From contig JAQUGO010000003.1 in NCBI GenBank assembly GCA_028684065.1, forward strand, positions 300,618 to 364,617: a DNA stretch of 64,000 nucleotides, read 5' to 3'. Position 1 is the first letter of the stretch. Every line of letters starts with the position of its first letter. A model generated the notes under the pieces. That model worked only from the letters and a program-made list of their open reading frames with translations, made no database searches and was not told the origin of the DNA. A program made the position numbers and the translations under genes. This DNA comes from Sulfurospirillaceae bacterium (GTDB taxonomy: Bacteria > Campylobacterota > Campylobacteria > Campylobacterales > Sulfurospirillaceae). This document shows, one piece after another, positions 29,201 through 36,900 of this stretch.

Positions 29201-29715
29201 GAAACAGGCAATGCATCTGTTGCAATATTGCCAGCATCAGCAAATCGTGGTGCATTCATAAAGTCCATATGCTCATGAAGTGCAAGTTGTAAGGTAGGAT
29301 TTGTGGCAGACATTTGAGATAATATACCGATATCTCCAGAAGAATAAATAAAATTTGTGCCATCAGCTAACGATTGGACGTTAGTCATTGTCGAGGAATT
29401 TAATGTAAAACTTGCATTGGGCGTTTGCGTAGGAAGTTCTACTGCAATCTGATTGGTCGTATAAAAGTTTTCTATAGAGAGAACTGTTTGGTCAGCATAA
29501 GAGAGCTCTAAAGCATCACCTGAACGTACTACTATGACATTATCAGCCAAAATATCTTCATCATTGATATGCTGAATTATTTTTACTTTATCACCTTGTT
29601 TCGCATGTAATTTAGTTAGAACACCATTTTTTAAGACTTCTGTTTGGGTATCATTGACAACCATCACTAAGTCTACCTTTTGAACACCATTGATTACTAC
29701 TGTTTTTCCCGGCAT
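20293..29715 (-). CDS. Giant Ig-repeat surface adhesin, probable type I secretion substrate
   Basis: 3140 residues from the ATG at 29715, chosen because GGAGG lies 8 bases upstream; an in-frame ATG at 29727 lacks this. Order: (1) N-terminal ~150-residue BapA/LapA-like prefix (VVINGVQKVDLVMVV...); (2) glycine/alanine-rich segment near residues 178-216 including VAAG and a run of six glycines; (3) bacterial Ig-like and SwmB-like domains; (4) many 80-100-residue Ig-like repeats (NTLHVRQTDAAGNISA and AGVTISGTTE types); (5) two cadherin-like domains (DFENPTD, NYENPTD); (6) one RTX-like motif GFGGTDTFV near residue 2265; (7) two copies of a ~250-residue module; (8) a C-terminal secretion region ending HTAVII. 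There is almost no cysteine. It is convergent with the exporter operon. It probably mediates surface attachment or biofilm formation. LapD/LapG homologs are not in the window. Confidence 0.88.
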   Translation of the reverse strand: MPGKTVVINGVQKVDLVMVVNDTQTEVLKNGVLTKLHAKQGDKVKIIQHINDEDILADNVIVVRSGDALELSYADQTVLSIENFYTTNQIAVELPTQTPNASFTLNSSTMTNVQSLADGTNFIYSSGDIGILSQMSATNPTLQLALHEHMDFMNAPRFADAGNIATDALPVSSAEVGAIGGGVAAGGIGATQILLGALAIGGVAAVAGGGGGGSSTPATPLTPADTTAPTATITMSDTALKIGETATVTITFNEAVTNFSNADVTSPNGTLSPFTSSNNITWTATFTPTMAIEDSTNIITLATSYTDVAGNVGTTATSANYAIDTVAPVLTGVLAHGVSGTVVLTYDSPLDATHPPLLGDFAITTGGAANAVTSITVSGNTITLTLTNTFLTTDAVAINYTGSGANAIQDIAGNDAIAITNLGSGVVADGYVRGAQLWIDTNHDGVADYNTHVTTDDNGNFFLPPSTPAGSIIAIGGVNIDTGVPNTMPLSAPEGSTVINPLTTLVQAVIASNTGMSTADASASVVAALGLDNGTDLTTFDPIQSNNLVAQQAAATIATISIMAETSTADASAQTTIMNNLVTQVNQSSQSGTAVNLSDSGVVGSLLNGVSGLDLTAESNIIDASNAVSTASDLAAISQAQSQYLDTIAPGSSTINITTPTNDTTPSVKVNLDVTSTAGAAAVVNDHVALIVDGVEVATTTISSTNISNGYITFDAPTLTEGTHTISARVIDQSGNIGSAYANQTITIDTTAPTAPTIATVTADNVINIAEKAAGVTISGITEAGSSVTINGANATVNGTTWSYTLTSAAILAMGEGAETLTIVSTDLAGNTATTTHAISVDTIRPTNTVTIASITDNVDPNTGAITAGSTTNDNTLDLAGTLSGALAVGDKLAIYDGAVLKGYATVNGTDWTFTTSSLSNTAHNFTSVVIDAAGNSGIASTAFAVTVNATVPTTIATITNNIAISNNTAPTLAGTVDTYVNGEKVIIYDGTTKIGEVTLTGTAWSFDASGLTEGTHTFSAIVENAGGNQGTQSSSYALTIDTTNPIAPTIAKVASDDIINLAEQTAGVTISGTTEVGSTVTVNGNAAIVTGSTWSYTLNTATIQAMGEGAETLTIVSTDTAGNTATTTKNISVDTNSSAIMIDPISNDNAINQAEKASSAFVSGTAEANTTIILELGTNNTKSITTESNGTWSYILGDADYKALGTTATIKATAVDSAGNTSVATQGLTIDTIAPVLSAITLATVSDTGILGDRKSNDTTPDFTFTAENGANIAYSLDGSNYSDLGTGTGSVQTLSIPALPSDGNYTIFIKATDTAGNATVRSTTYTLDATAPSAPSVTLNSDTGSSSSDSISKTSVVNVTSENGATVEFSNDGSTWTTTQPTATQGTNTLHVRQTDAAGNISAVTDFNFTYDSVAPSAPVVTLASDTGTSATDKITQISTVNVTSENGATVEFSSDGSTWTTTQPTATQGANTLHVRQTDAAGNISAVTDFTFTYDSVAPSAPNVTLTSDTGTSSADSITKISAVNVASANGATVEFSSDNTNWFTTQPTASEGANTLHVRQTDTAGNISATTDFAFTLDTTVPTATITLDDSALKIGDTSTVTITFSEAVAAFALADLTAPNGLLSNLQTTDNITFTATFTPTASIEATTNIISLATTYTDIAGNVGTIATSANYAIDTLAPSITINAISNGYVNDTEDESAVSIAGTTSGVEDGQTVTVTLNSVDYTATVTSNTWTLDVDSSAIKALSQGEITLVANVSDLAGNSAIQASQTFVYDTTAPTISSNSAVNVSENVATTTAVYTATADGTNTYSLGGTDASLFNINATTGAVTFVTSPDFENPTDTSVDNVYDITVTATDAAGNASAAQNVAITVENVDVTINNVATDNIINAAEKMAGVVITGTNEPNATVTVNGNAATVTGTSWSYTLNASAISALGEGTQTLTISSGGQTITQDITIDTIVPTATITMADSALNVGETTLVTITFSEAVANFSNADVTVANGILEPLTTSDNIIWTAIFTPTVNLEDASNVITLATSYTDNIGNAGTIATSTNYTIDTLAPAAPIVSLVTDAGPSATDKITNIATLSLSNAEVGAIVEFSSDGSTWTTTQPTATQGENTLHVRQTDVAGNVSDITDFTFTYDTLAPTTIDGNSGIYKITDDHSVIVNNVNGAFGAKLVLTSDNTIKVGQSASFDGNGDSTISVGEQASLTNTRAVAYDNAGNAIKSMSHIFLGTANADTITADTTYGDVFFGFGGTDTFVLKAGSSTATLADFTAGEKIDLGVGETLWSSANAPTNWSVDANGMATYTADATNIPDLATQFFTDFKAATGSVGAVVGFVGNGRTYIFGEGATTADTDNYQTRIINTDTTTGLEIVNGTVQLLGLPTPVAFDITSLLSSGATFFEAYPEDLESSTITVQGTSGTYTDYSYDGSSFTLDGNGGTIGIVNNSGTLTVTGIWGTQTITFSNAHTVPSIDSIDTTGLNQVTATFTVISVPTVATTTDWWVSGYDDWTTGSAVPFASLVDMVTVLTNPSNGYSICVGENNLHVKLQSDGTLHLATGSDETGWSDSDTVIAGSWTNDNTYLTISVDTVGTTAFTMDGTTMMETEIDAVGTVYTETWYYGVDESQFQSVLSTIYDANTSSSSNNPPMLTLYDGENLGLVVDENTTDVQTFTAQDSDNDTLMYSLSGLDASAFDISSTGVLTFKTAPNYENPTDSGGNNVYDVTVVVSDGHGDIDTQSVSVHVKDINEGVAISGFDATTMINAGQANFFTLYEGGQEFEYINLNNATAGSWNDYLYTTPFFALNESGNFSYVDNGNNTLTITSNDEGGKVETLVLSNAQTAVSSGGEDISGFGFNQVTATFTVTTASDLASTTDWWESGYTTNATTLTELRDAFIDTNNTYSVWVNDHIAVELRGTAGSTTGSLIELVWDGTYSTWTDANNVEHTTQHLVEGAVADGSWTLDSTYLTVHVNNIGDAVFKVDNGTIMETEIAAVGSTHSETLFYSDTITTAIDFGNTLGLNNTNIVGYEGIITQDSGVDTLTLAGSVSLDLSGLSSIYNGALGKINALDDGSTPDTIILTAADVLRLGVNDTLTIDINSNDTLDLSAWTAGTEVNGYVPYTLDIYTLQVHTAVII
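20690..22560 (-). repeat. Duplicated ~250-residue module in the adhesin C-terminal part
   Basis: Two diverged copies, roughly 20690-21460 and 21830-22560. Shared marks include NQVTATFTV, TTDWWxSGY, GSWTxDxTYLT and the MxETEIxAVGTxxxET block, with a cadherin-like domain between the copies. I do not recognise the domain. It lies next to the C-terminal secretion region, where ligand-binding domains of such adhesins commonly sit. Confidence 0.75.
24970..25740 (-). repeat. Three tandem ~85-residue Ig-like repeats within the adhesin
   Basis: Three consecutive units encode APxVTLxSDTGTSxxDxIT, then VEFSSDGSTWTTTQPTATQG and LHVRQTDxAGNISA. The nucleotide sequence is also near-identical between units, so they are recently duplicated or homogenised. 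A fourth diverged copy lies at about 23280-23530. Such DNA can recombine and change protein length. Confidence 0.85.
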
Positions 29716-29951
29716 ATAATCCTCCATGAGATTTAAAAAAATAACTTGAGTAACTTTTCATAATATATGTACACTTGAGAAAATAGTTAATTAAGTTATC
29801 ATAGATGAATTAATTCAGAGAAATTTCATAATATTTTTTATTAAAATAAATAATATTTTTTGCACGTTTTTTGTATATTTTTTAAGCATTAATTTGCAAA
29901 CAAAGTTGTGACAAATAATTTCATAGATGATAGTAAAAAATCATTTATCTA

Positions 29952-29980
29952 TTGACATTATTACTAATTAGTAATATACT
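29952..29980 (+). promoter_or_regulatory. Sigma70-type promoter with an 18-bp operator-like palindrome in its spacer
   Basis: TTGACA (29952-29957), a 17-base spacer and TATACT (29975-29980). The palindrome TATTACTAATTAGTAATA (29959-29976) is perfect and fills the spacer. A repressor bound there would block polymerase directly. The TTACTA-x2-TAGTAA layout resembles operators of HxlR/MarR-type redox regulators. It drives the CDGSH gene at 30030. Confidence 0.75.
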
Positions 29981-30029
29981 TCTGATATATTCATTCATTG
30001 AATAAATTCTATGTCATAAAGGATATACG

Positions 30030-30251
30030 ATGTCAGGATTTATACCCAAAGCGGTTATATTGGAAAAAGGTAAGGAATATTACTTCTGCAATTGCGGCAA
30101 AGGTCAAGATCAGGTTTTTTGTAATGGAGCACATAAAGGGACAGGTAAAACTCCAAGCAAATTTTCAGTTGATGAAACAAAAGAGTATCATCTTTGTACT
30201 TGTAAGAAATCTTCCAATTTACCTTATTGCGATGGTTCTCACGCTAAATAA
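30030..30251 (+). CDS. Double CDGSH iron-sulfur protein
   Basis: 73 residues with two CDGSH-type 2Fe-2S motifs. The first has C20, C22, C31 and H35 (CNC...CNGAH); the second has C56, C58, C67 and H71 (CTC...CDGSH). The 3Cys-1His ligation gives redox-active, pH-sensitive clusters in small electron-transfer or cluster-transfer proteins. It has a good ribosome site (AAAGGA) before the ATG at 30030. It is monocistronic, with its own palindromic promoter upstream and a terminator just after. The promoter architecture suggests induction by a redox or electrophile signal, which is an inference. The precise role is unknown in bacteria. Confidence 0.9.
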   Translation: MSGFIPKAVILEKGKEYYFCNCGKGQDQVFCNGAHKGTGKTPSKFSVDETKEYHLCTCKKSSNLPYCDGSHAK

Positions 30252-30256
30252 AATAC

Positions 30257-30283
30257 AAAGAGGAGTAGTAAAAACTCCTCTTT
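30257..30283. terminator. Bidirectional terminator after the CDGSH gene
   Basis: AAAGAGGAGT (30257-30266) pairs perfectly with ACTCCTCTTT (30274-30283) across a 7-base loop. It lies between the convergent CDGSH and CPXCG genes and touches the stop codon of the latter. Confidence 0.85.
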
Positions 30284-30488
30284 AAAACTCATTGCCCTCG
30301 ATACGACTTACACGAATATCTACAGAGTCATGACTGTTATGTGCAATGAAAATTTCAATGGGTCGACAGCAGATATAACAATCTTCGATATAACTTTCAC
30401 CTACTTCTAATGAAGGTTCAATTAAAACGGAAAATGTTTCCCAACAGTATGGACAGGTAATGTTTTTTTCTGATAACTCTTCACGCAT
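30282..30488 (-). CDS. CPXCG motif-type cysteine-rich small protein
   Basis: 68 residues: MREELSEKNITCPYCWETFSVLIEPSL ... EDCYICCRPIEIFI. Two CxxC pairs (CPYC near residue 12, CYICC near residue 37) form a probable zinc ribbon. Length and order match the CPXCG motif-containing cysteine-rich protein family found in many Proteobacteria, whose function is unknown. The stop sits inside the shared terminator. The gene is followed upstream, 36 bases away, by a small HTH-like gene on the same strand, and the two may be co-transcribed. Confidence 0.82.
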   Translation of the reverse strand: MREELSEKNITCPYCWETFSVLIEPSLEVGESYIEDCYICCRPIEIFIAHNSHDSVDIRVSRIEGNEF

Positions 30489-30524
30489 TTGATTTTGACT
30501 TTTTTTTCATTCTGCCCTCTTCTT

Positions 30525-30821
30525 TCATAACCTTTTTGCTTCAATGATAGCATCGTATTTTGCTTGTAGTTCAAGATGCTTGGCTAAGAGTTTATGAAAT
30601 TCAATCTCATAGTTTATGGTTGTAGCATTCTCTTGTATTGCTTCATTCTTTGGTAATAGTGTCGGTGCTACAGTATCATCCAAAATAAACTCTTTTTCTT
30701 CTCCATCAACTGTTTTTTTGATAGTTTTTATTTTTTTTGTATTGATGAGTTTAATCACTGCAAAGGCACTTATCTTGTGTTTACTAGCATATTGTTGAAT
30801 GGTGAGACTATTTTCAGCCAT
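30525..30821 (-). CDS. Small hypothetical protein, HTH-like N-terminus and coiled-coil tail
   Basis: 98 residues. The first ~45 (ENSLTIQQYASKHKISAFAVIKLINTKKIKTIKK) have the spacing of an excisionase/MerR-type helix-turn-helix. The last ~35 (YEIEFHKLLAKHLELQAKYDAIIEAKRL) form a predicted helix with heptad-like hydrophobics. AAAGGAAT precedes the ATG. It is divergent from mmuM and lies upstream of the CPXCG gene on the same strand. I do not recognise a named family. A DNA-binding or nucleoid role is plausible but unproven. Confidence 0.6.
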   Translation of the reverse strand: MAENSLTIQQYASKHKISAFAVIKLINTKKIKTIKKTVDGEEKEFILDDTVAPTLLPKNEAIQENATTINYEIEFHKLLAKHLELQAKYDAIIEAKRL

Positions 30822-30914
30822 AATATTCCTTTTTGAGTCAAAAAGATATTTTAGTGAAAAAGTCTGAAATTAAAGCCAAAATAGTATAGTATTTTTAAAA
30901 AAATAGGATAGTGA

Positions 30915-31850
30915 ATGAACCCTATAGATACAATTTTACAAGAACAAAAAATTCTTATCATTGATGGTGCATTAGGCACAGAGTTGGAGCGTAAAGGGTA
31001 TGATATCAAAGATACTCTATGGTCAGCTAAATATTTGATTCACAATCCTCTGGCTATCAGTGAAGTACATCGTGATTATCTTGATGCTGGGGCTGATTGT
31101 ATTACTACAGCAAGTTATCAAGCAAGTTTTGAGGGTTTCATGAAGCGTGGTATGAGTGAGACAGAAGCTAAAGCATTAATACAATCTGCTGTTAAAATTG
31201 CCATTGATACACGTGATACTTTTTGGGCAGAAGAAGGCAATCGAGAGAATCGGCCTAAGCCCCTTGTCGCAGCGTCTGTTGGCCCTTATGGTGCATTTTT
31301 GGCTGATGGTTCAGAATTTCGAGGAAATTATGGGCTCAGTGAACAAGAACTTATAAAATTTCATCGTAAACGTATGCATGCCTTAATTGAGGCAAAGCCA
31401 GATATATTGGCATGCGAAACGATACCATGTTTGATTGAAGCACAAGCGTATGTCAATCTTTTACAAGAGTTCCCAAAAACTTATGCTTGGATCAGTTTTT
31501 GTGCCAAAGATGGACAGCATATTAACAGTGGTGAGCGCATCGTTGATTGTGCGGCATGGCTTGATAAGCACAAACAAATAGCCGCAATCGGAATTAATTG
31601 CACGGCACCTCAGTATATTGAATCACTTATACAAGAGATACGCTCTGTTTCACATAAGCCTATCATTGTTTACCCCAATGGAGGTGCTCATTATGATGGT
31701 ATCAGTAAAACATGGAGTAGTGAAGCTAAAACATCTTCTTATGGGACTATGGCACGATTATGGTATGAAAAAGGCGCAACGATTATTGGGGGTTGTTGTC
31801 AAACGACACCTATGGATATTAAACAGATAGAACAGTGGGTGCGAGGATAA
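30915..31850 (+). CDS. mmuM: Homocysteine S-methyltransferase
   Basis: 311 residues of the Hcy methyltransferase barrel family. The N-terminal IDGALGTELERKG, the GINCTAP block with the first zinc cysteine (about residue 226) and the C-terminal GGCCQTTP with the paired zinc cysteines are all present. It transfers a methyl group from S-methylmethionine (or SAM) to homocysteine, making methionine. The length matches E. coli MmuM. AGGATAGTG precedes the ATG. It is alone between divergent and convergent genes. With metY and metNIQ it makes three separate methionine loci in this window. Confidence 0.9.
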   Translation: MNPIDTILQEQKILIIDGALGTELERKGYDIKDTLWSAKYLIHNPLAISEVHRDYLDAGADCITTASYQASFEGFMKRGMSETEAKALIQSAVKIAIDTRDTFWAEEGNRENRPKPLVAASVGPYGAFLADGSEFRGNYGLSEQELIKFHRKRMHALIEAKPDILACETIPCLIEAQAYVNLLQEFPKTYAWISFCAKDGQHINSGERIVDCAAWLDKHKQIAAIGINCTAPQYIESLIQEIRSVSHKPIIVYPNGGAHYDGISKTWSSEAKTSSYGTMARLWYEKGATIIGGCCQTTPMDIKQIEQWVRG

Positions 31851-31870
31851 GTTTTTTTCATATGATATTT

Positions 31871-33829
31871 TTAGTTGGATGGTGCAAAGACAATTTTATT
31901 TCTCCCTTGCTCTTTTGCTTGGTACATTGCAGCATCCGCCCATTTGAGAATATCCTCTTGTTTATCTTTATGATTTAAAAAAAGTGCTATACCAATACTT
32001 GCCGTGCATAGGTGCGTAACTTCCTTTTGGTGTGATATTTCTGTTGGTAGAGAGATAGAATAAGGTTCTGTAAGAGTGAGGAGGATGTTTTCAGCAATTT
32101 TGTGGACAAGTTGTATTGTGCTATCTTCATCTTTATGTACATTGTTAAGAATGATGATAAACTCATCTCCTCCAAAGCGCCCTATGGTATCTGAATCGCG
32201 TGTACTTTTACTAAGTCGCTTGGCTACTTCAATTAAGAGAAGATCGCCAACATGATGTCCATAGTTGTCATTGATAGGTTTAAAATTATCTAAGTCTACA
32301 AAGAGTAAAGCACCATATAGCCCACTACGGGCACTTTGAAATAGAGCGTGCTTTAAACGTTCATCAAGTAAACGGCGATTAGGTAATTGAGTGAGTGCGT
32401 CATAAAAGGCTAAATGATGAATCTCTTCTTCCATTTTTTTTTGTTCCGTAATATCTACAAAAGACCAAATGGACTCATGACTGTGAGGGTGAAGTTTTCC
32501 TCCTCCAACGTTATACCATTTTAAAGTACCATCTTTATGTCTTTGTTGAAGTTCTGTTCTGACGGTTTCTTCTCTTTGAAGGACAGGATACATAAATTTA
32601 TTAAAAGTGTCATATGACGCTTGATCAGGAAAAAGTAACCGTGTTTCTTTCCCTATAAGCTCTAGAGGTTCGTAACCATGCATGGTAGCAAATTCTTCAT
32701 TAACCCAAATGAATTTTTTTCCTTTGAGCTTGACCATACCGACAATATGACTGTTTAAAATGGCCTTTTGCTCTTCAAGAAGTGTTTTGACGCGATTTTC
32801 AGACTCTTTACGTTCGGTAATATCAATTTTTATAGCTACATAATGCGTGATAAAACCTTCATGATTTTTGATAGGTGCAATGCGAGCTTCTTCCCAATAT
32901 AATTCACCATTTTTGCGTTTATTGTGTAATTCACCTTTCCATATTTTACCTTTTGTCAGGTGTTCCCACATGTCACTATAAACTTTATCTAAAACTTTAC
33001 CTGATTTTAAAATGCGGGGATTTTGATGAATAGTTTCAGATATTGAATAACCTGTTATTTCTGTAAAACGTGGATTGATGTATTCAATATTGGCATCCAA
33101 ATCAGTGATAACAACGGAAGCTGGGCTTTGTTCTAAAGCAGTTGATAATTTGCATAGTGTCTCTTCTGTTCGTTTACGTTTTGTAATATCATGTCCAATA
33201 CCAAGCACACCAAGTAAGACACCATTTTCATCAAATAAAGGTGTTTTTCTTGTTTCTAAAAGCTCTTGATGGCCATCATTGGCAAATGTAATCCATTCTT
33301 CATTAGTCTGAACCCTACCACTATGAAGAGCTTTTAAATCATTTTCACGATAGGTATCAGCAATTGATTTTTCAACAAAGTCATAGTCACTTTTACCAAT
33401 AATAACAGTTTTGTTTTTTCCAAAATAACTTTCAAAACGAGAGTTACATGTGAGATAAATGCCATTTGTATCTTTAAGCCAAATCAAATCAGGCATAGCA
33501 TGAATAAGATTTTGCAGTAAAGCCTCATTTTGTTTCAATAAAGATTCGTTTTGTTTAATTTTTCGAGTTAAAGATTCTGCAATACGTTTGGCGTGTGATT
33601 TTGTATTACGAATCGTAATTATTAGTCGGTAAAGAAGTCCACTGAATAAAAGACCAATGATGAGTGTGATGGTAACAAGAGTATAGGCAAATGCACTGTG
33701 TTGTATCGAATCTTCTTGCAAATGTAAATAAACCATAGTGCATGTAAGAAGTGTACACAATACTCCAATGACTAAGATAGACCAAGCAGGTATGGTACGA
33801 CTCTTTAAAAGAATATATGATTTTAGCAT
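31871..33829 (-). CDS. Membrane diguanylate cyclase with three PAS domains
   Basis: 652 residues. Two N-terminal transmembrane helices lie at about 16-35 and 44-65. Three PAS/PAC domains follow, at about 105-220 (LIHAMPDLIWLKDTNGIYL), 225-340 (ALEQSPASVVITDLDANIEYINPRF) and 345-465. The GGDEF domain has GGDEF at residues 553-557 and an RxxD inhibitory site (RDSD) exactly five residues before it. It should make c-di-GMP and be product-inhibited. There is no EAL domain. It is monocistronic. A c-di-GMP enzyme near an adhesin and type I exporter is suggestive, but no LapD-type receptor is present here. Confidence 0.92.
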   Translation of the reverse strand: MLKSYILLKSRTIPAWSILVIGVLCTLLTCTMVYLHLQEDSIQHSAFAYTLVTITLIIGLLFSGLLYRLIITIRNTKSHAKRIAESLTRKIKQNESLLKQNEALLQNLIHAMPDLIWLKDTNGIYLTCNSRFESYFGKNKTVIIGKSDYDFVEKSIADTYRENDLKALHSGRVQTNEEWITFANDGHQELLETRKTPLFDENGVLLGVLGIGHDITKRKRTEETLCKLSTALEQSPASVVITDLDANIEYINPRFTEITGYSISETIHQNPRILKSGKVLDKVYSDMWEHLTKGKIWKGELHNKRKNGELYWEEARIAPIKNHEGFITHYVAIKIDITERKESENRVKTLLEEQKAILNSHIVGMVKLKGKKFIWVNEEFATMHGYEPLELIGKETRLLFPDQASYDTFNKFMYPVLQREETVRTELQQRHKDGTLKWYNVGGGKLHPHSHESIWSFVDITEQKKMEEEIHHLAFYDALTQLPNRRLLDERLKHALFQSARSGLYGALLFVDLDNFKPINDNYGHHVGDLLLIEVAKRLSKSTRDSDTIGRFGGDEFIIILNNVHKDEDSTIQLVHKIAENILLTLTEPYSISLPTEISHQKEVTHLCTASIGIALFLNHKDKQEDILKWADAAMYQAKEQGRNKIVFAPSN

Positions 33830-33952
33830 ACTAAACGAGTGTTATAAAAGATTGAAATCATATGGCCCTTCAGAATATTTTCACAGAATGAAAATATGAG
33901 TGATGTTTTTGTGATAAGATTGATTATAACACAAAAAATTCACAAAAAAATT

Positions 33953-33977
33953 ACAAGAGGGAAGCCACCCCTCTTGT
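33953..33977 (-). terminator. Intrinsic terminator of the RND efflux operon
   Basis: ACAAGAGGG (33953-33961) pairs with CCCTCTTGT (33969-33977) across a 7-base loop, 11 bases after the RND pump stop on the minus strand. On that strand it is followed by AATTTTTTTGTG, a clear U-run. Confidence 0.88.
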
Positions 33978-33988
33978 CTATAAAGATG

Positions 33989-36900
33989 TTACTTTATTTC
34001 ACCCTTTTCGTACCAATGTCTCAGCCAAGCATCCAGTGGATACATAAATTTATAAATAGCTGGTACAACTAATAGTGTTAAAACAGTCGAACTAATGAGT
34101 CCACCGATGATAGCAAGTGCCATTGGAGCATTACTTTCATGCCCTGCTCCACTACCAAAGGCCAAGGGCACCATAGCACCGATCATTGCAACTGTTGTCA
34201 TTAAAATAGGACGAAGACGTTTTTCACCCGCTTCTAAAAGGGCACTATCGACATCTTTACCTTCTTTAATGGCACGATTTGCAAAGTCAACGACCAAAAT
34301 AGCATTTTTACCCACCATACCTAAGAGTAAAATAATACCAATCATAACAAAGAGGCTAAAAGAATTTCCACTTAAATAGAGCGCAACCATAACACCCGTA
34401 AAAGAGAGTGGCATTGAAATCATAATAATAAAGGGTTGGACTAGCGATTCATAAAGAGCTGCTAAGATTAGATAAATCAAAATGACCGCTAAAAGTATCG
34501 CAGCTGCAAATGCTTTGTTAGTATCATTCATATGCTCAACATCACCAGTATAGCGATAGTGGTATCCTTGGGGCAAGATATCTTTCATTTTTTCATCGAC
34601 TACCAAAACAATTTTATCAAGGGAGGTTCCAAATAAATTGGCGGTGACAAGCACTTTTCGCTCACGATCAAAACGATTGATAGAGGCTGTTCCTGTCTCT
34701 TCATTTAAAGAAATAAGTCCTTCCAAAGCTACAAAATTTCCTTCACTATTACGGACTTGTAATTTTTTTAAATCATCAAGAGATTTTCGATATTTGTCGC
34801 CAAAACGTACTGTGATATCAAATTGGCGGCCATTATCTTCATAATATGAAATGGCACTAGCACTTGAGTACGCTGAACCAAGAATAGTGGCTATATCTCT
34901 GACACTTACGCCTACTCGTTGTGCATTTTCACGTAAAACTTTGATTTTGAGTTCAGGTTGGCCACTTTGGTAGTCTCTATCGACATCTACAATACCTTCT
35001 GTTTTTTCAAGAATAGCCATCAGTTTACTGGATGTTTGCTCTAAAACGTTTAAATCATCTCCCGTAATGACCACTTGTACTGGTGCTGTAGTACTGCCTG
35101 TATTAAAATCATCAACTTTTTCAACGGAAATAATCATATCTTTAATTTCGCGAAATTGTTCACGGTAATATTGAATAATTTTTTCTTGAGTGATTTTTCG
35201 GTCTGCAACGGGCGTTAATTTAGCATAGATTTGTGCTTTATGAATCTCTTTAGCTGAATTGTATCCAATGGAAACAATAGAGTATTCAATATTTTTATCA
35301 CTTTTGAGTAATTCATCTATAGGGATAACTTTTGCTTTCATACTTTCAAGATTGATACCAACAGGAGCTTTGATGGTGATTTGAAACTCACTATTATCTT
35401 GCATTGGTAAAAAAGACATACCCACTTTAAGCTGAGTTGAGGCGATAAGCAAGCCCACCGTAATGATAAGCGTTAAAGTCTTAAAGCGTAATAAGGGTTT
35501 TAATAACCACACATAAGCTCTATCAACAGCCTTTACAAAAGGCTCTGTTGCGTAATAAAATCGACTCTCTTTGGCACTTAAAACACGTGCCCCTACCGTT
35601 GGAATAAACATGACTGCTACGAGGTAAGAGATAAAGATACCTGCAGCTACAGTCATGGCAAAGGAGTTAAAAAACATACCTACGATACCATCCATAAAGG
35701 CAACAGGAATAAAAACGGCTAGCAAAACAGAGGAAATAGCTAAAATGGAAAAAGCCACCTCTTTGATACCTTCAAAGGAGGCACGAAAAGGCTCCATCCC
35801 CTCTTCCATCTTTTTCATAATATTTTCGATTACAACAATTGCATCATCAATAAATATACCAATAGCTAGTGTCAAGCCAATCAATGTCAAACGGTTAAGA
35901 TCATATCCAAGGGCATCCATAATTGCAAAAGTTCCGATGACAGAAGTTGGAATAGCAAGAGCTGAAACAAGGGTTGCTGTAAGATTTCGTAAAAAGACAA
36001 AAACGATGACGATAGAGAGAAATGCACCAAAAATAAGGTCAAAACGAACATTGTCAATATTAACCATAATTTTTTCGGATTGGTCTTGAAGAATTTTAAG
36101 ATCAAACTCTTTGCCCGCTAGCATCTGAAGTTTTGGCATCACCTTTTTAACGGCGGTAATGATGTTTAGAACATTTTCGCCTGCAATTTTTTTGACTTCT
36201 AAGGTTATACCCCTCTCTCCATTGAAGGAAGAATAGCTTTTAGGATCACTCAGTCCATCAACAATCGTTGCAATATCTTTGAGTCTTACACCTGGTTTCA
36301 CCAAAAGGTCTTTCATTTCATCAATGCTTTTAGCATCACCTTCTGCTTTAATGATAATCTCTTGGGTATCATTAATCAGTTTGCCAGCACCTTGTTTAAT
36401 ATTTTGTTTTTGAATAATAGCACTCACTTCTGATGCACTCAGATTGTATTTATTCAGTAGAAAAGGGTCTATAAAGATACGAATTTCTCTATCTTGATAC
36501 CCTAAAATATTCACTTCACCCACACCTTTAATACGTTGAAGCTGAGGTTTGAGTTTTTCATCTGCCAATCGCATTAGCGATATGGTATCCCCGCCTTTAT
36601 CAGCAATGAAAATACTGATAACACTTCCCGTTGCACCAAGTTTTTTAACAACGGGTTTGTCGACTTCTGAGGGAAGATTAAGTGCACCTATTTTATCACG
36701 CACATCGTTGGTTGCAACATCAAGATTTTTATTGAGTTTAAATTGAATCGTAACAGCACTAAAGCCTTCATAACTGGTTGACATGAGTTTGTCAATGCCA
36801 TCAATTCCAGAAACGGCCTCCTCTATCTTGTCAGTGACTTTAGATTCTACGGTTGAAGCATCCGCACCATTATATGTTGTCTGAATAGTAACGATAGGAA

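Noticed and set aside
20700..29280. Many plus-strand open frames opposite the adhesin gene (for example about 24755-25402, 28826-29278)
   Set aside because: They are antisense frames of a low-complexity repeat gene, lack ribosome sites, and encode repetitive Val/Ala/Thr-rich text mirrored from the real protein.
29998..30285. 95-codon frame overlapping the CDGSH gene in another frame
   Set aside because: The 30030 frame has the CDGSH motifs and ribosome site; the other frame is lysine-rich shadow sequence.
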